A stretch of 64,000 nt of DNA from CAZMNY01 sp964567745 (GTDB lineage: Bacteria; Planctomycetota; Planctomycetia; Pirellulales; Pirellulaceae): positions 1 through 64,000 of the forward strand of contig CAZMNY010000007.1 in the NCBI GenBank assembly GCA_964567745.1. The letters run 5' to 3'. How positions within the stretch are numbered: position 1 is the first letter of the stretch; every line of letters starts with the position of its first letter. This document shows positions 19,301 through 26,711 of the stretch, one piece after another. The position numbers were made by a program, and so were the translations under genes. The notes under the pieces are model-generated. The model was not told where the DNA came from and searched no databases. It was given only the letters and a program-made list of their open reading frames with translations.

Positions 19301-19602
19301 CGATTGACGGCCCGATTTCCAGCAACGTGTTGACGGCATCGCTGGCGTATCGCATGAGCGAAAAATGGTTGGCTCGAGCGAGCACGTCATTCGACTTTGG
19401 CCCGACAGGGAATATTGGTCAGCGGATCAGCTTGATCCGAATCGGCGAATCGGCATTGGTTCGAGTTGGCTTCAACATCGACGAGGGCCGAGACAACATT
19501 GGCGTCGTCTTGGCGATCGAGCCGCGATTCTTGCCGAGCGGTCGATTGGGACGAGTTGGCGGCGTTCAAATTCCGCCAGCAGGCGCCCGCGGATTGGAAT
19601 AG
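16393..19602 (+). CDS. lptD: LptD/OstA-like outer-membrane LPS assembly protein
   Basis: The 1069-residue protein matches the LptD layout: a membrane-type signal (IARIIVLGIAVSLSIGLLG, about 53-71), an N-terminal OstA-like beta region, and a long C-terminal barrel region. The central part carries the MYYNVNQSYGVVLDAEMLTP and NNFVYVGGAPIMYWPTLATD segments that resemble LptD. The barrel ends in repeated amphipathic strands such as ARASTSFDFGPTGNIGQRIS. LptD places lipopolysaccharide in the outer leaflet, so this supports a true outer membrane. ATG 16393 leaves about 50 residues before the signal; no in-frame ATG lies closer, so the true start could be a non-ATG codon. The lptD symbol rests on family resemblance only. 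Confidence 0.75.
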   Translation: MGRFLYFAAQLCWSCARGPFLRKGNDRSREKCLVGKEAKLNATRLRSNRHIARIIVLGIAVSLSIGLLGPKTSVAQLTGFRMPSGDTRESIEIRGAEGEHWRQGAYDVWLLRECVIRQGAFTARAGEAVLWIDRTTPYNGEMSRVLVYLEPGDGERVEVENAGENGRGSSRMIDQTWFGRLHTVGEVRMQVPKTRRGEKQRRPVYERGMRAGPFRDLVEPAQFQEEVVGEAENKIQLGGRAISVRGRGNNRPNFIFRNNAETNESALLIPGGVNLVLDDVYADNVGDLGAVALGKIDIEADSVVIWSVNLKESGLFGGQDNPIDREIPLELYLEGNIVFRQGDTVIYANRMYYNVNQSYGVVLDAEMLTPIPEYEGLMRLKADVLHQVDRQNFVATNAAVTSSRMGVPSYWVQSSTLELNDQRTPSIDPFTGQPELDELGNPVVEHDFLATSTNNFVYVGGAPIMYWPTLATDLKRPTYYVENIKVKNDNIFGTQVYLDLDVYQLLGIRKPPPGTKWTFTPAYLSDRGPAAGTNYEYQGFNLLGHPGPYKGMADLWGISDTGLDSLGADRLAVPFEDKNRGRALWQHRHDLANNVQFTAEVGFISDRNFLEQYLENEWDQHKDQTTGVELKKYWDSSTLSVTSDVRLNDFFTQTEWLPRLDHYVIGHSVFDRLTWHAHTHVGYAKLRNAILPPVGSEPTHSSLPWELDAGSRFSDREGVRAATRQELDLPFELGPVKVTPYVLGEVAYWKQDITGTDVSRLYGQAGVRTAMPIWRADQSVRSPFWNLNGLAHKVSLESEFLYADANEDISRFALYDPLDDDAQEHFIRRFITSDYAGVLPPKYDHRFFALRSGLQGWVASPSTEIADDLTLMRVAARQRWQTKRGLPGQQRLVDWITLDMEASLFPKSSRDNMGEDIGMIDYDFRWHLGDRVSLLSDGFVDVFDQGLRTFTFGGMYSRPERGSLYVGFRTIDGPISSNVLTASLAYRMSEKWLARASTSFDFGPTGNIGQRISLIRIGESALVRVGFNIDEGRDNIGVVLAIEPRFLPSGRLGRVGGVQIPPAGARGLE

Positions 19603-19665
19603 ACTCGCTACCAGTCGGCAATTTCGTTCTGGCCGATATGACGAACCCCAGCGAGGGCGACATCG

Positions 19666-20052
19666 ATGTCAAAGCGAGTCAACACCGAGTCGACTTGGGC
19701 CAGCAAGTTCGCCAATGCGTTTAATGGAATCGTCATCGGCACTCGCGGTCAAAACAGTTTCCTCGTCCATGCAGTCGCGGTCGCAGCCGTGTCTTCCGTT
19801 TCAGCTTGGTTCGGCGTCAGCACGATTGAGTGGTGTGTGCTGTTGCTCTGCATCGCACTCGTCGTCACCGCCGAATACTTGAACACCGCCGTTGAGACGT
19901 TGGCGAAAGCCGTTACGGAAGATCACAATGAATTGGTCGGTGCCGCGCTCGATATCGCCGCCGGCGCAGTTCTTATTGCTTCTGCAATCGCGGCGTTGAT
20001 CGGCGCTCTGATTCTCACGCCGTATCTATGGACGGCCTTTTTCGGTTCCTAG
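19666..20052 (+). CDS. dgkA: Diacylglycerol / undecaprenol kinase family protein
   Basis: This 128-residue inner-membrane kinase has three membrane helices and the family signature AEYLNTAVETLAK, with catalytic Glu at 70 and N73/E77. A second conserved run, ALDIAAGAVL, follows. Members phosphorylate diacylglycerol or undecaprenol with ATP, recycling lipid carriers for envelope polymers. Sequence alone does not decide the substrate, though Gram-positive-type members of this short length often use undecaprenol. ATG 19666 has a GAGGGCGA ribosome site upstream. It follows the LptD-like gene by about 60 bp, which fits a shared envelope role. Confidence 0.88.
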   Translation: MSKRVNTESTWASKFANAFNGIVIGTRGQNSFLVHAVAVAAVSSVSAWFGVSTIEWCVLLLCIALVVTAEYLNTAVETLAKAVTEDHNELVGAALDIAAGAVLIASAIAALIGALILTPYLWTAFFGS

Positions 20053-20149
20053 AGAATTTCGGTTCGGGGCCGAAGACGCGGGCAGGCAAGCCAGTGGCCC
20101 CCAAAATCGTTACTTGCGAAAGGCGACAAACGAAGTTGGCCTCTCTAAC

Positions 20150-21544
20150 TCAAGGCTTCTTCGACAACGATTCGTTGAGTTCGATGACTTTGCTTATGAC
20201 GCGTTGTTCAACGGAGGGTGCGAAAGGGCCGTGTTGGAGAACGGTGGTCATGTACCGCATCGCGCCGCCCGCTTCGTAGCCGCCTTCGAGCAGCACTCGG
20301 CGACTAGGTACGTAGGCGAATACGTCGTTGGTGTAACCGGCAACCCAAATGGCCGGCCCGCTTCCGTCGGGCGCTGGAAGCTCGCGTTTGAGTCGAATCG
20401 AATAGTCGACGACAGTTTCGCCGGGCAGTGCGCACATGGTCAGCCCATCGCCCAAGCGGACGACTTGCACTGGACAATCGTATTGCGTTCGCAGCTGGCC
20501 CTCCAAGTCGAGTTGCTTGAGCAGTCGCGTCGCATGTAGCTGGTCGTACTTGTTTTTCGACTTAGATCGCTCAACCAATTCCGCTCGTGTCGGCGGTTTT
20601 GAATACTCGAGTGTCGCCATGCCGTAAGCCATTCGCAGCTCGCCTTTTAGCGGTTCGGCCCGTGTCGTCAAGGCTGCCTCGACGGCAGTCGACAGCGTGG
20701 TGCCATGTTGTTCGGCGAGCGTCACCGTGCGCCTCGGGTAAGGATTCTGATCCGCCCCGCAGCCCGACATGAAGAGCGCGATTGCGCCGGGATGAGCTTT
20801 CTCGAGATTCAACTGGGCGAATCCAGCGTAGTCGCCATTGAACTGATAGATACCGAGTGTTGTGTTGTGGCACGCGTATCCGAACAACACGGCTCGCAGC
20901 GTCTTTCCGTCGAGCGACTCGACCTTGAGGACCGGGACATCATGGTCGACTGGGCCGTTCGGATTGGGGAAGTTTCGATAGCCGCCGACGCTGGGCGTTC
21001 GACGATTCATGGCGAATCCGCACCGCGCGCGACAATAGGAGATTCGAGATGGCGCCAGGTTGTCGAGGGCTTGGCCAACGAGCTTGATCAGCTTCTCTTG
21101 CAGCATCTCGACATAGTCTTGGGCTAGTTTCAGTCGAGCGGGCGGCAGTCCATCGAGGGACCAGCGAGTCGTACGGATTTCGGGTCCGCAATGGGTGTGC
21201 GAACAATTCATCAAGAGACTCTCGGGCGGCAGTTTGAATTTCTTCTTGACTGCTTGCTCCAAGTCATCGCGAATCGGGCGAGGCACGCTGATCAAGTCGC
21301 TCGTTACGATCACGATTCGTTTGCCGCCCGGGCTTTCAATCGCCAACGCTTTGACAAACAGGTCGTGCAACTTCCCTTCGGACGGTTTGTTGCGGCTCGC
21401 GTAACCCGCCATCCACATCGGCGTTTGTGGCGTGATCTTCTGTTTGGCAGCGCCGGCGTTCCAAGGCGGCGACTCTTGCGCCGTCGCTAGAGATGCGCAG
21501 ATCGCGACCGTGAACGAGACTAGAAATAATCGAGCGAGGTTCAT
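20150..21544 (-). CDS. Secreted ceramidase-like enzyme (neutral/alkaline ceramidase N-terminal family), copy 1
   Basis: The 464-residue protein has a signal peptide (cleavage after ASLATA, near 22) and the ceramidase-family zinc motif SHTHCGPE with H116 and H118, plus GYACHNTTL near 223-230. The segment where classical neutral ceramidases carry the serine nucleophile (GDVSPN) reads GCGADQNPYP at 261-270, so the serine is absent. It is shorter than eukaryotic ceramidases and lacks their C-terminal domain. It is likely a metal-dependent hydrolase of unknown substrate. An AGGAG site precedes the ATG. It lies 41 bp after the symporter gene and is probably in one operon with it. A paralogue is at 34371-35735. 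Confidence 0.8.
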   Translation of the reverse strand: MNLARLFLVSFTVAICASLATAQESPPWNAGAAKQKITPQTPMWMAGYASRNKPSEGKLHDLFVKALAIESPGGKRIVIVTSDLISVPRPIRDDLEQAVKKKFKLPPESLLMNCSHTHCGPEIRTTRWSLDGLPPARLKLAQDYVEMLQEKLIKLVGQALDNLAPSRISYCRARCGFAMNRRTPSVGGYRNFPNPNGPVDHDVPVLKVESLDGKTLRAVLFGYACHNTTLGIYQFNGDYAGFAQLNLEKAHPGAIALFMSGCGADQNPYPRRTVTLAEQHGTTLSTAVEAALTTRAEPLKGELRMAYGMATLEYSKPPTRAELVERSKSKNKYDQLHATRLLKQLDLEGQLRTQYDCPVQVVRLGDGLTMCALPGETVVDYSIRLKRELPAPDGSGPAIWVAGYTNDVFAYVPSRRVLLEGGYEAGGAMRYMTTVLQHGPFAPSVEQRVISKVIELNESLSKKP

Positions 21545-21585
21545 TGATGCACTCCTGTTTGTGCAGACGCGTTATCGCCTGAGTG

Positions 21586-23274
21586 TTAATCGTTGTTCTT
21601 GTCGTCGGGCAGTTGGCGGATTCCCTGAAACGTCAGCCGTTTGTCCTCTTTCGTATGCGCTGGTGCCACCAGGCTGAATACCAAGGAGAGCGCCATGGCG
21701 AGAACGAATCCGATCGGCCAAAACCAAACCGAAAACCAATCGCTGTTTTGGTACATCAACACGAGCGTCGTCAAAGCGCTTAGCAACGCGCCAGCGAACA
21801 CGCCCCTACTAGAACAACGCTTGACGAACAGTCCAAGAATGAAGACGGCAAGCAGAGGTCCGCCGAACGCCGCGGTCAGCTTCTTACCGATATCGAACAC
21901 GTCGCCAAGCGATCCGACGCGACAGGCCAGGCCGACAGTGATCGATCCGATGAGCACGACAAGCCAACGTATTGTGCGCACATCGTCTTTGTCGCTCTTC
22001 CCCTCTTCGCCGTGACGCTTCTTGCTCGAGATCTTCACACCGAAAAACAGTCGATCTCGGAAGTCGACAATCAGCGCCGTCGTAATCGAATGGACACCCG
22101 AATCGATGCTTGACATGATGGCCGCCATCAACGCCGCGAGGAACAGACCCTTCAGGCCTGCCGGAAAATGGCGGCCAACAAAGAAAGGCAAGGCTTGATC
22201 GCTGAGTCCGAATCGAGCCATGTCGGCATGCACTCGCTTCGTATTGCTTTCATAAAAGCTCGATACCGATTCGGCATCGACGCTCGCCCCCTCGGCGATC
22301 GCAAACTCAGATCGCTTGAGCGTAGGCTGCTCGCTTCCCAAGTCGCTCGCCACGTGTTCGCTCAGCTGAGTTATCAGCTCTTCGGGCTTCGATTGGTAGT
22401 GACAAAACAGCCCGACGCCAATCATTAGCAGAGCTGGGACGACGATCCAGATGCCGAGCAAATTGATCAGGAATCCCGACTTGGAAACATCGGTCGACTT
22501 GGCGGAGATGTATCGTTGCACGGCGACTTGATCCGTTCCGAACGCCGATAACGCCTCGAGAAAAATGCCGACCAAAATGGCCCAGCTGCCGAACTTCAAC
22601 GTGACCGAAGGAGTGAAGTCGACGAGCAGGTTATTGCGGCCTTGAAAATACGTTTCAAACTGACCTGCGAATCCGCCTGCTTGAAACGACTGAAGTATGG
22701 CGAGTGCGGCAAGAATAGTCACGCTGAAGATGAAGAATTGAATGACGTCGGTCCACATGACCGCACGCAGACCTCCCATCATCGTGTAGAGAATCGAAAC
22801 CACGCCAAGTGCGACGATGATCAGTCGTTGGTCGAGGCCCGAGACGCCGGCGACAACAAGCGATGCAGCGAACGTCGCAGACGCCATCCAGCCGATTCGC
22901 AAGAGAATAAAAAGTCCGCTCGCCAGGCAACGAACCGAGACGTGAAAGCGTCGCTCGAGGTACTCGTACGCCGTCTCGCATTTCAGCTTCGCATAGACGG
23001 GAATGAAGACCCAAATCACCAAGGGCGCGATCAGGCTATGCGAAATCAGAGTTAAGCTGAGTCGCAAACTGTCGCCGTACGCGATCGACGGGTACATCAC
23101 GAAACTGTTGGACGAAAACAGCGTCGCCATGACGCTTAGCCCAACAGTAATTCTTCCCATCGAGTGGTTAGCCGCGAAAAACTCGCTGCGAGATTGCCCC
23201 TTGCCAAACCAAACGCCAAGACCGATCGCCCCGGCCAGGTAGGCGGCAACAACAGCGTAGTCCAGTCCGTGCAT
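21586..23274 (-). CDS. Sodium/solute symporter (SSS family)
   Basis: The 562-residue protein has about 13 membrane helices, with the family N-terminus LDYAVVAAYLAGAIGLGVWFG. The GMASATFAASLVVAGVSGL and MMGGLRAVMWTDVIQFFIF regions follow, and later AALMAAIMSSIDSGVHSI. Substrates of this family include sugars, amino acids and carboxylates and are not decided here. The ATG at 23274 is preferred over the TTG at 23304 because it directly precedes the first helix. It is probably co-transcribed with the ceramidase-like gene, so it may import a product of that enzyme. Confidence 0.88.
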   Translation of the reverse strand: MHGLDYAVVAAYLAGAIGLGVWFGKGQSRSEFFAANHSMGRITVGLSVMATLFSSNSFVMYPSIAYGDSLRLSLTLISHSLIAPLVIWVFIPVYAKLKCETAYEYLERRFHVSVRCLASGLFILLRIGWMASATFAASLVVAGVSGLDQRLIIVALGVVSILYTMMGGLRAVMWTDVIQFFIFSVTILAALAILQSFQAGGFAGQFETYFQGRNNLLVDFTPSVTLKFGSWAILVGIFLEALSAFGTDQVAVQRYISAKSTDVSKSGFLINLLGIWIVVPALLMIGVGLFCHYQSKPEELITQLSEHVASDLGSEQPTLKRSEFAIAEGASVDAESVSSFYESNTKRVHADMARFGLSDQALPFFVGRHFPAGLKGLFLAALMAAIMSSIDSGVHSITTALIVDFRDRLFFGVKISSKKRHGEEGKSDKDDVRTIRWLVVLIGSITVGLACRVGSLGDVFDIGKKLTAAFGGPLLAVFILGLFVKRCSSRGVFAGALLSALTTLVLMYQNSDWFSVWFWPIGFVLAMALSLVFSLVAPAHTKEDKRLTFQGIRQLPDDKNND

Positions 23275-23664
23275 CGTTGTCTCAAGAAGAACAGTAAGAA
23301 ACAAATTGGCACGGCCGCTCCCTCACGACTCGCCTCGAGCATTTTACTCGTAATCTGACTCGTTATGTTTTGACAGGACCTGCAGGACCTGCAGGACCTG
23401 CAGGATGAGCGACGAGAGCGTCAGAGTGAGAGGATCGTGAGAGGAGAGTAAGATTAAGAGTGAAGGTGAGACGCCTCGGGCATCGACGGGCCTCATACCT
23501 CCACAATGTGGCTCGCAGAGTCGGGTGGTTGCTAAGCCGCAAATTAGAGGATTTGCGACGTTACGGTCCGCACAATCGTCAGCATGCGAACGACGATGAC
23601 CAAATTACGACCTAGAGTTTTGGGGCGATCGTGACAGTAAGGCGGCTGCCGCCCACAAGACAAG
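23275..23664. other. Intergenic region with short tandem repeats
   Basis: Most of this stretch lies upstream of the symporter. It holds 9-bp tandem repeats, then a purine-rich segment (GAGAGTAAGATTAAGAGTG) related to the repeats at 30430-30605. The rest shows no gene. Confidence 0.5.
23374..23405. repeat. 9-bp tandem repeat CAGGACCTG
   Basis: About 3.6 perfect copies of CAGGACCTG lie end to end. Each junction forms CTGCAG. It is a short minisatellite and not a CRISPR array, since no spacers are present. Confidence 0.9.
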
Positions 23665-23853
23665 ATGCACCCCGTATGGAAGGTGCTCAAGTCGGGCGCT
23701 CCAGCGGCCTATTGGTACAACCCGACAAACGGCGTTGTGCGTGCGCGAGTCGGCTCGGTGGGGACGGCGGACGAGACGCTGGAATTCTACAACGAGGTCA
23801 ATGATTCGGCTGAAACGGCGTTGGGCAATTACTCGTCGGCAGGCGGAACGTAA
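23665..23853 (+). CDS. Small hypothetical protein, possibly a gene remnant
   Basis: The 62-residue product has a protein-like composition, including PAAYWYNPTNGVVRARVGSV and an acidic middle (TADETLEFYNEVNDSAE). I do not recognise a family. Its TAA overlaps the ATG of the next frame (TAATG), as in coupled genes, yet no strong ribosome site is seen. Sequence of this kind might be the end of a longer protein. It sits in a repeat-bearing region, so a remnant is as likely as a small gene. Confidence 0.45.
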   Translation: MHPVWKVLKSGAPAAYWYNPTNGVVRARVGSVGTADETLEFYNEVNDSAETALGNYSSAGGT

Positions 23854-24326
23854 TGGGCCTGCCCAAGACAACAAGTCAAACGCGCCAGCGTCGACGCAAT
23901 TGCAGCTCGGTTGTCGGCGCTCTCTTGCTTGATCTCGTTTGTCGACTGTCCTTCGACGTTCACCCTATCGGCATAACGGAGTATCTATTTGAGCGAGACG
24001 GTTGGGCCTGGATTGCGACTCTGCACCATTTCTACTTGGCCCCGGTTCTGCTTCTCACTGCGCAGCGCGAAACAAGTCAACTCGGCTGGACGCTGCGGAT
24101 GATCGCGTTCGCGTTCGCGGGACTGCTTGTCGCGTCGAGACTTTGGTCCGACCTTGAGACGAATGCCAATTACGCACACTTCATTCCCGATGAATTCGGC
24201 TGGACCGGCCTGCAACGACTCAACGACGCCACGCCGCTCGCCTACCTGCCGGCGCTGGCCGTGGTAAGCGTTTGCCTGATCTTCGCTCCGTCACTGGCGC
24301 CATTCAGCTTTTCGGCCGGTGCCGCC
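23853..24326 (+). pseudogene. N-terminal part of a membrane protein, probably truncated
   Basis: Residues 1-158 of this frame look like a real membrane protein, with basic, polar starts and hydrophobic helices such as IATLHHFYLAPVLLLT, MIAFAFAGLLVASRL and LPALAVVSVCLIFAPSLAPF. Beyond 24326 the frame continues to 25433, but only as the antisense of the isomerase gene, so the native C-terminus is missing. Three or four helices and no recognised domain are present. Truncation by a rearrangement near the isomerase 3' end would explain it. A short gene that ends by reading into its neighbour is the alternative. Confidence 0.4.
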
Positions 24327-25322
24327 CTAGTCTTCAAAGGCGGCGTCAAACGCGCGACGACTTGGCTGGAAGTCCAACTGTTTCGTGAACTGGGCCGCTT
24401 CCGCCGCGCCGCATTCCCGCTCCATCCCGGAGTCTTCCCATTCGATCGACAGCGGGCCGTCGTAGTCGATTTCATTGAGAGCTCGAATGATCGCTTGGAA
24501 ATCGACTTGACCTCGACCGGGGCTGCGGAAGTCCCAACCGCGGCGCGGATCGCCAAAGTTGAGATGACTGGCCAGAATTCCGCTGCGGCCATTGAGCGTT
24601 GTCGCGGCGTCCTTAATGTGAACGTGATAAATGCGATCCGGAAACTCCCGAATGAACTCGACCGGATCGACCATTTGCCAGTGCAGGTGGCTGGGGTCAA
24701 AGTTGAAGCCGAACTCCTCGCGATTGTCGATCGCGTCAAGGGCCATCCGAGCTGTATGGATGTCGAAGGCGATCTCGGTCGGGTGCACTTCCAAGGCGAA
24801 CTTGACTCCGCACTCCCCGTAAACGTCGAGAATCGGATTCCAACGATCGGCAAACAGCTGGAACCCATCGTCGATCATCTGTTGCGAAACGGGCGGGAAC
24901 GAGTAGTTGAGGTGCCAGATGCTCGATCCCGTAAACCCGTTGACGATGTCGACGCCAAATCGCTGGGCGGCGCGAGCCGTGTCCTTCATTTCCTCGATGG
25001 CGCGATCATTGACACCAGCGGGATCGCCGTCGCCCCACACGTGCGCGGGCAGGATAACCTTGTGGCGCTCATCGATGAAATCGAGAACCGCTTGGCCGGC
25101 CAGGTGGTTGCTGATCGAATAGCACTGCAAATCGTGCCCTTCAAGCAATTGCCGATGCTGCTCGCAATACGAATCGTCGATGAGGGCTTTCTGCACGTCA
25201 AAGTGGTCGCCCCAACATGCCAGCTCGATGCCGTCATACCCGAATTCTTTAGTCTTCCGAGCCATATCGACAATGGGAAGATCTGCCCATTGGCCGGTAA
25301 AAAGTGTGACGGGTCTCGCCAT
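24327..25322 (-). CDS. Sugar phosphate isomerase/epimerase-like TIM barrel protein
   Basis: The 331-residue protein has the xylose-isomerase-like barrel: FGYDGIELACWGDHFD near the N-terminus, VKFALEVHPTEIAFD in the middle, FGFNFDPSHLHWQMVDP, and DGPLSIEWEDSGMERE near the end. The acidic and histidine residues in these segments are the usual metal ligands. It probably isomerises or epimerises a sugar or inositol derivative. The ATG at 25322 is chosen because a strong GAAGGAGAT ribosome site precedes it; a TTG at 25337 would absorb that site. No metabolic neighbour defines the substrate. Confidence 0.88.
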   Translation of the reverse strand: MARPVTLFTGQWADLPIVDMARKTKEFGYDGIELACWGDHFDVQKALIDDSYCEQHRQLLEGHDLQCYSISNHLAGQAVLDFIDERHKVILPAHVWGDGDPAGVNDRAIEEMKDTARAAQRFGVDIVNGFTGSSIWHLNYSFPPVSQQMIDDGFQLFADRWNPILDVYGECGVKFALEVHPTEIAFDIHTARMALDAIDNREEFGFNFDPSHLHWQMVDPVEFIREFPDRIYHVHIKDAATTLNGRSGILASHLNFGDPRRGWDFRSPGRGQVDFQAIIRALNEIDYDGPLSIEWEDSGMERECGAAEAAQFTKQLDFQPSRRAFDAAFED

Positions 25323-25662
25323 TCGTATCTCCTTCAAGCTCGCAATGCCATGGTGCCCGATAGCACCGCTGGGGTGCCATTCAAGACGCTATTGTTGCCG
25401 TCGAGGGTGCCGGTGACAAGCCGCGAAGCCTAGGCTCGAGAAGAGTGCGCCGATTCGGCGAAACGCGACCATGCCGCTCCGCGCCGAACCACCACGAGTC
25501 CCCAGCGCATTACGAAACAGATTCAGCATGATCCAGCGTATATCGTTGCAGCGCATTGCCTTAAGGCCGTCGACCGTTCGCCGATTGCAACGCCAATGAG
25601 GTTGCGAAGTGCTATACTTCGAGTGGTTTGCCCCGTCGCCGAGAATCTCAGCTGAGGTCGTT
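25323..25662. other. Divergent intergenic region
   Basis: This region separates the isomerase from the STN-like gene. It contains the ribosome site of the isomerase at its left end and an extended -10-like box at 25609-25618. Short open frames here do not look coding. Confidence 0.5.
25609..25618 (+). promoter_or_regulatory. Possible extended -10 promoter element
   Basis: The sequence GTGCTATACT contains TGnTATACT, close to the extended -10 consensus TGnTATAAT. It is about 45 bp upstream of the STN-like gene start at 25663. No well-spaced -35 box accompanies it, as is common for extended -10 promoters. Support is a single sequence match. Confidence 0.3.
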
Positions 25663-26694
25663 ATGATTCGCCGTATTTTGCCGCTCCTGATGATCCTAAC
25701 GATCTGCGCCTCCGCACAGGCCGCCGAACCACGCGTGGAGATGGTGCTCTCGACCGATCCGGGATTTCCGCCGACCGGCGCCCGCAAGTGGTTGGACACG
25801 CTGAGGCGAATCAAGATCACAAACATACAGATTCGCAGCGGACGAAACCTCGATACGCTCAAAGTCGAGAATCGCGGCACCGAACAAATGCCCTCCTATC
25901 GGATCACCGGCGCGCTCACCACGAGAAACACGCTGCGAGTCCCCGGGCAGGAGTTTCGCCTCACCGACGGCCGCCGCATTCGAGCTTGGGTTGACAAGCT
26001 GCTACGCGACGGCATCGCTGAACTCAGCGGCGCTCGCAAAGCCTTTGGCTTGACCACGAAGCAACTGCTTGAAGTCCACGAACGGCTTTCCAAACGAGTC
26101 ACCTTCGATACGTCGAAGATGTCCAGGCAGGCCGCGTTCCGTAGGATTGCCGGACCGCTCGGAGTGAGGATCGATCCAACGATTCGATTCGAGTCAGGCG
26201 CTAAGGCGCTCGGCGAACAGTACAAAGGCGTCAGCTCGGGATCGGCGATGGCGCTGATGCTGCGGCCGCTCGGCGCCGCACTGACGGTTGTGCGAACGTC
26301 CCGCGGATTCCAGTACGTCGCGATCGATTCCACCAAAGCCAAAGAAGCCTGGCCCGTCGGTTGGCCGCTCGATAAGAAAAAGGCCCGCGACGTCGCACCT
26401 CAACTATTTAAGTTTACCGAGGATGTCGAAGTCAAAGGCGTCGCACTCAACACGCTCATTACCGCCCTCACGCCGCGACTTGAGGCACCCGTTTTCTATG
26501 ACCACAATTCGATGGCCGCACTCGGAATCGAACCGGCCGAGGTGCGAGTCACCTTGCCTAAGGGACGCTCGTTCTACAAGAAAATCATGGACAGAGCTCT
26601 CACTCCGGCGATGCTCAAAATGGAAGTTCGCTTGGACGAAAACGACCAAGCCTTCTTTTGGATCACAACGCTGCGCGATCCGTTCAAGAAGTAG
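25663..26694 (+). CDS. Secreted hypothetical protein with secretin/STN-like segments
   Basis: The 343-residue protein starts with a signal peptide (MIRRILPLLMILTICASAQA, cleavage near 20). Two segments, FDTSKMSRQAAFRRIAGPLG and VEVKGVALNTLITALTPRLE, share the alternating pattern of short STN/secretin-type domains, which often precede secretins or TonB receptors; this similarity is judged by eye. The C-terminus ends WITTLRDPFKK, with no membrane anchor. ATG 25663 is preferred because a TGAGGT site precedes it and the signal peptide follows; the frame extends upstream to 25609. It converges with the pepF gene, 17 bp apart. Its function is unknown. Confidence 0.7.
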   Translation: MIRRILPLLMILTICASAQAAEPRVEMVLSTDPGFPPTGARKWLDTLRRIKITNIQIRSGRNLDTLKVENRGTEQMPSYRITGALTTRNTLRVPGQEFRLTDGRRIRAWVDKLLRDGIAELSGARKAFGLTTKQLLEVHERLSKRVTFDTSKMSRQAAFRRIAGPLGVRIDPTIRFESGAKALGEQYKGVSSGSAMALMLRPLGAALTVVRTSRGFQYVAIDSTKAKEAWPVGWPLDKKKARDVAPQLFKFTEDVEVKGVALNTLITALTPRLEAPVFYDHNSMAALGIEPAEVRVTLPKGRSFYKKIMDRALTPAMLKMEVRLDENDQAFFWITTLRDPFKK

Positions 26695-26711
26695 TCGCCC
26701 GCGCCCTATGG

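Noticed and set aside
23374..23405. CRISPR or attachment site from CAGGACCTG repeats
   Set aside because: It is a direct 9-bp tandem repeat without spacers, and no integrase is near.
24327..25433. Continuation of the 23853 plus frame through the isomerase
   Set aside because: It is antisense to the isomerase gene, which has a clear start, ribosome site and conserved motifs. Only the part to 24326 is considered.
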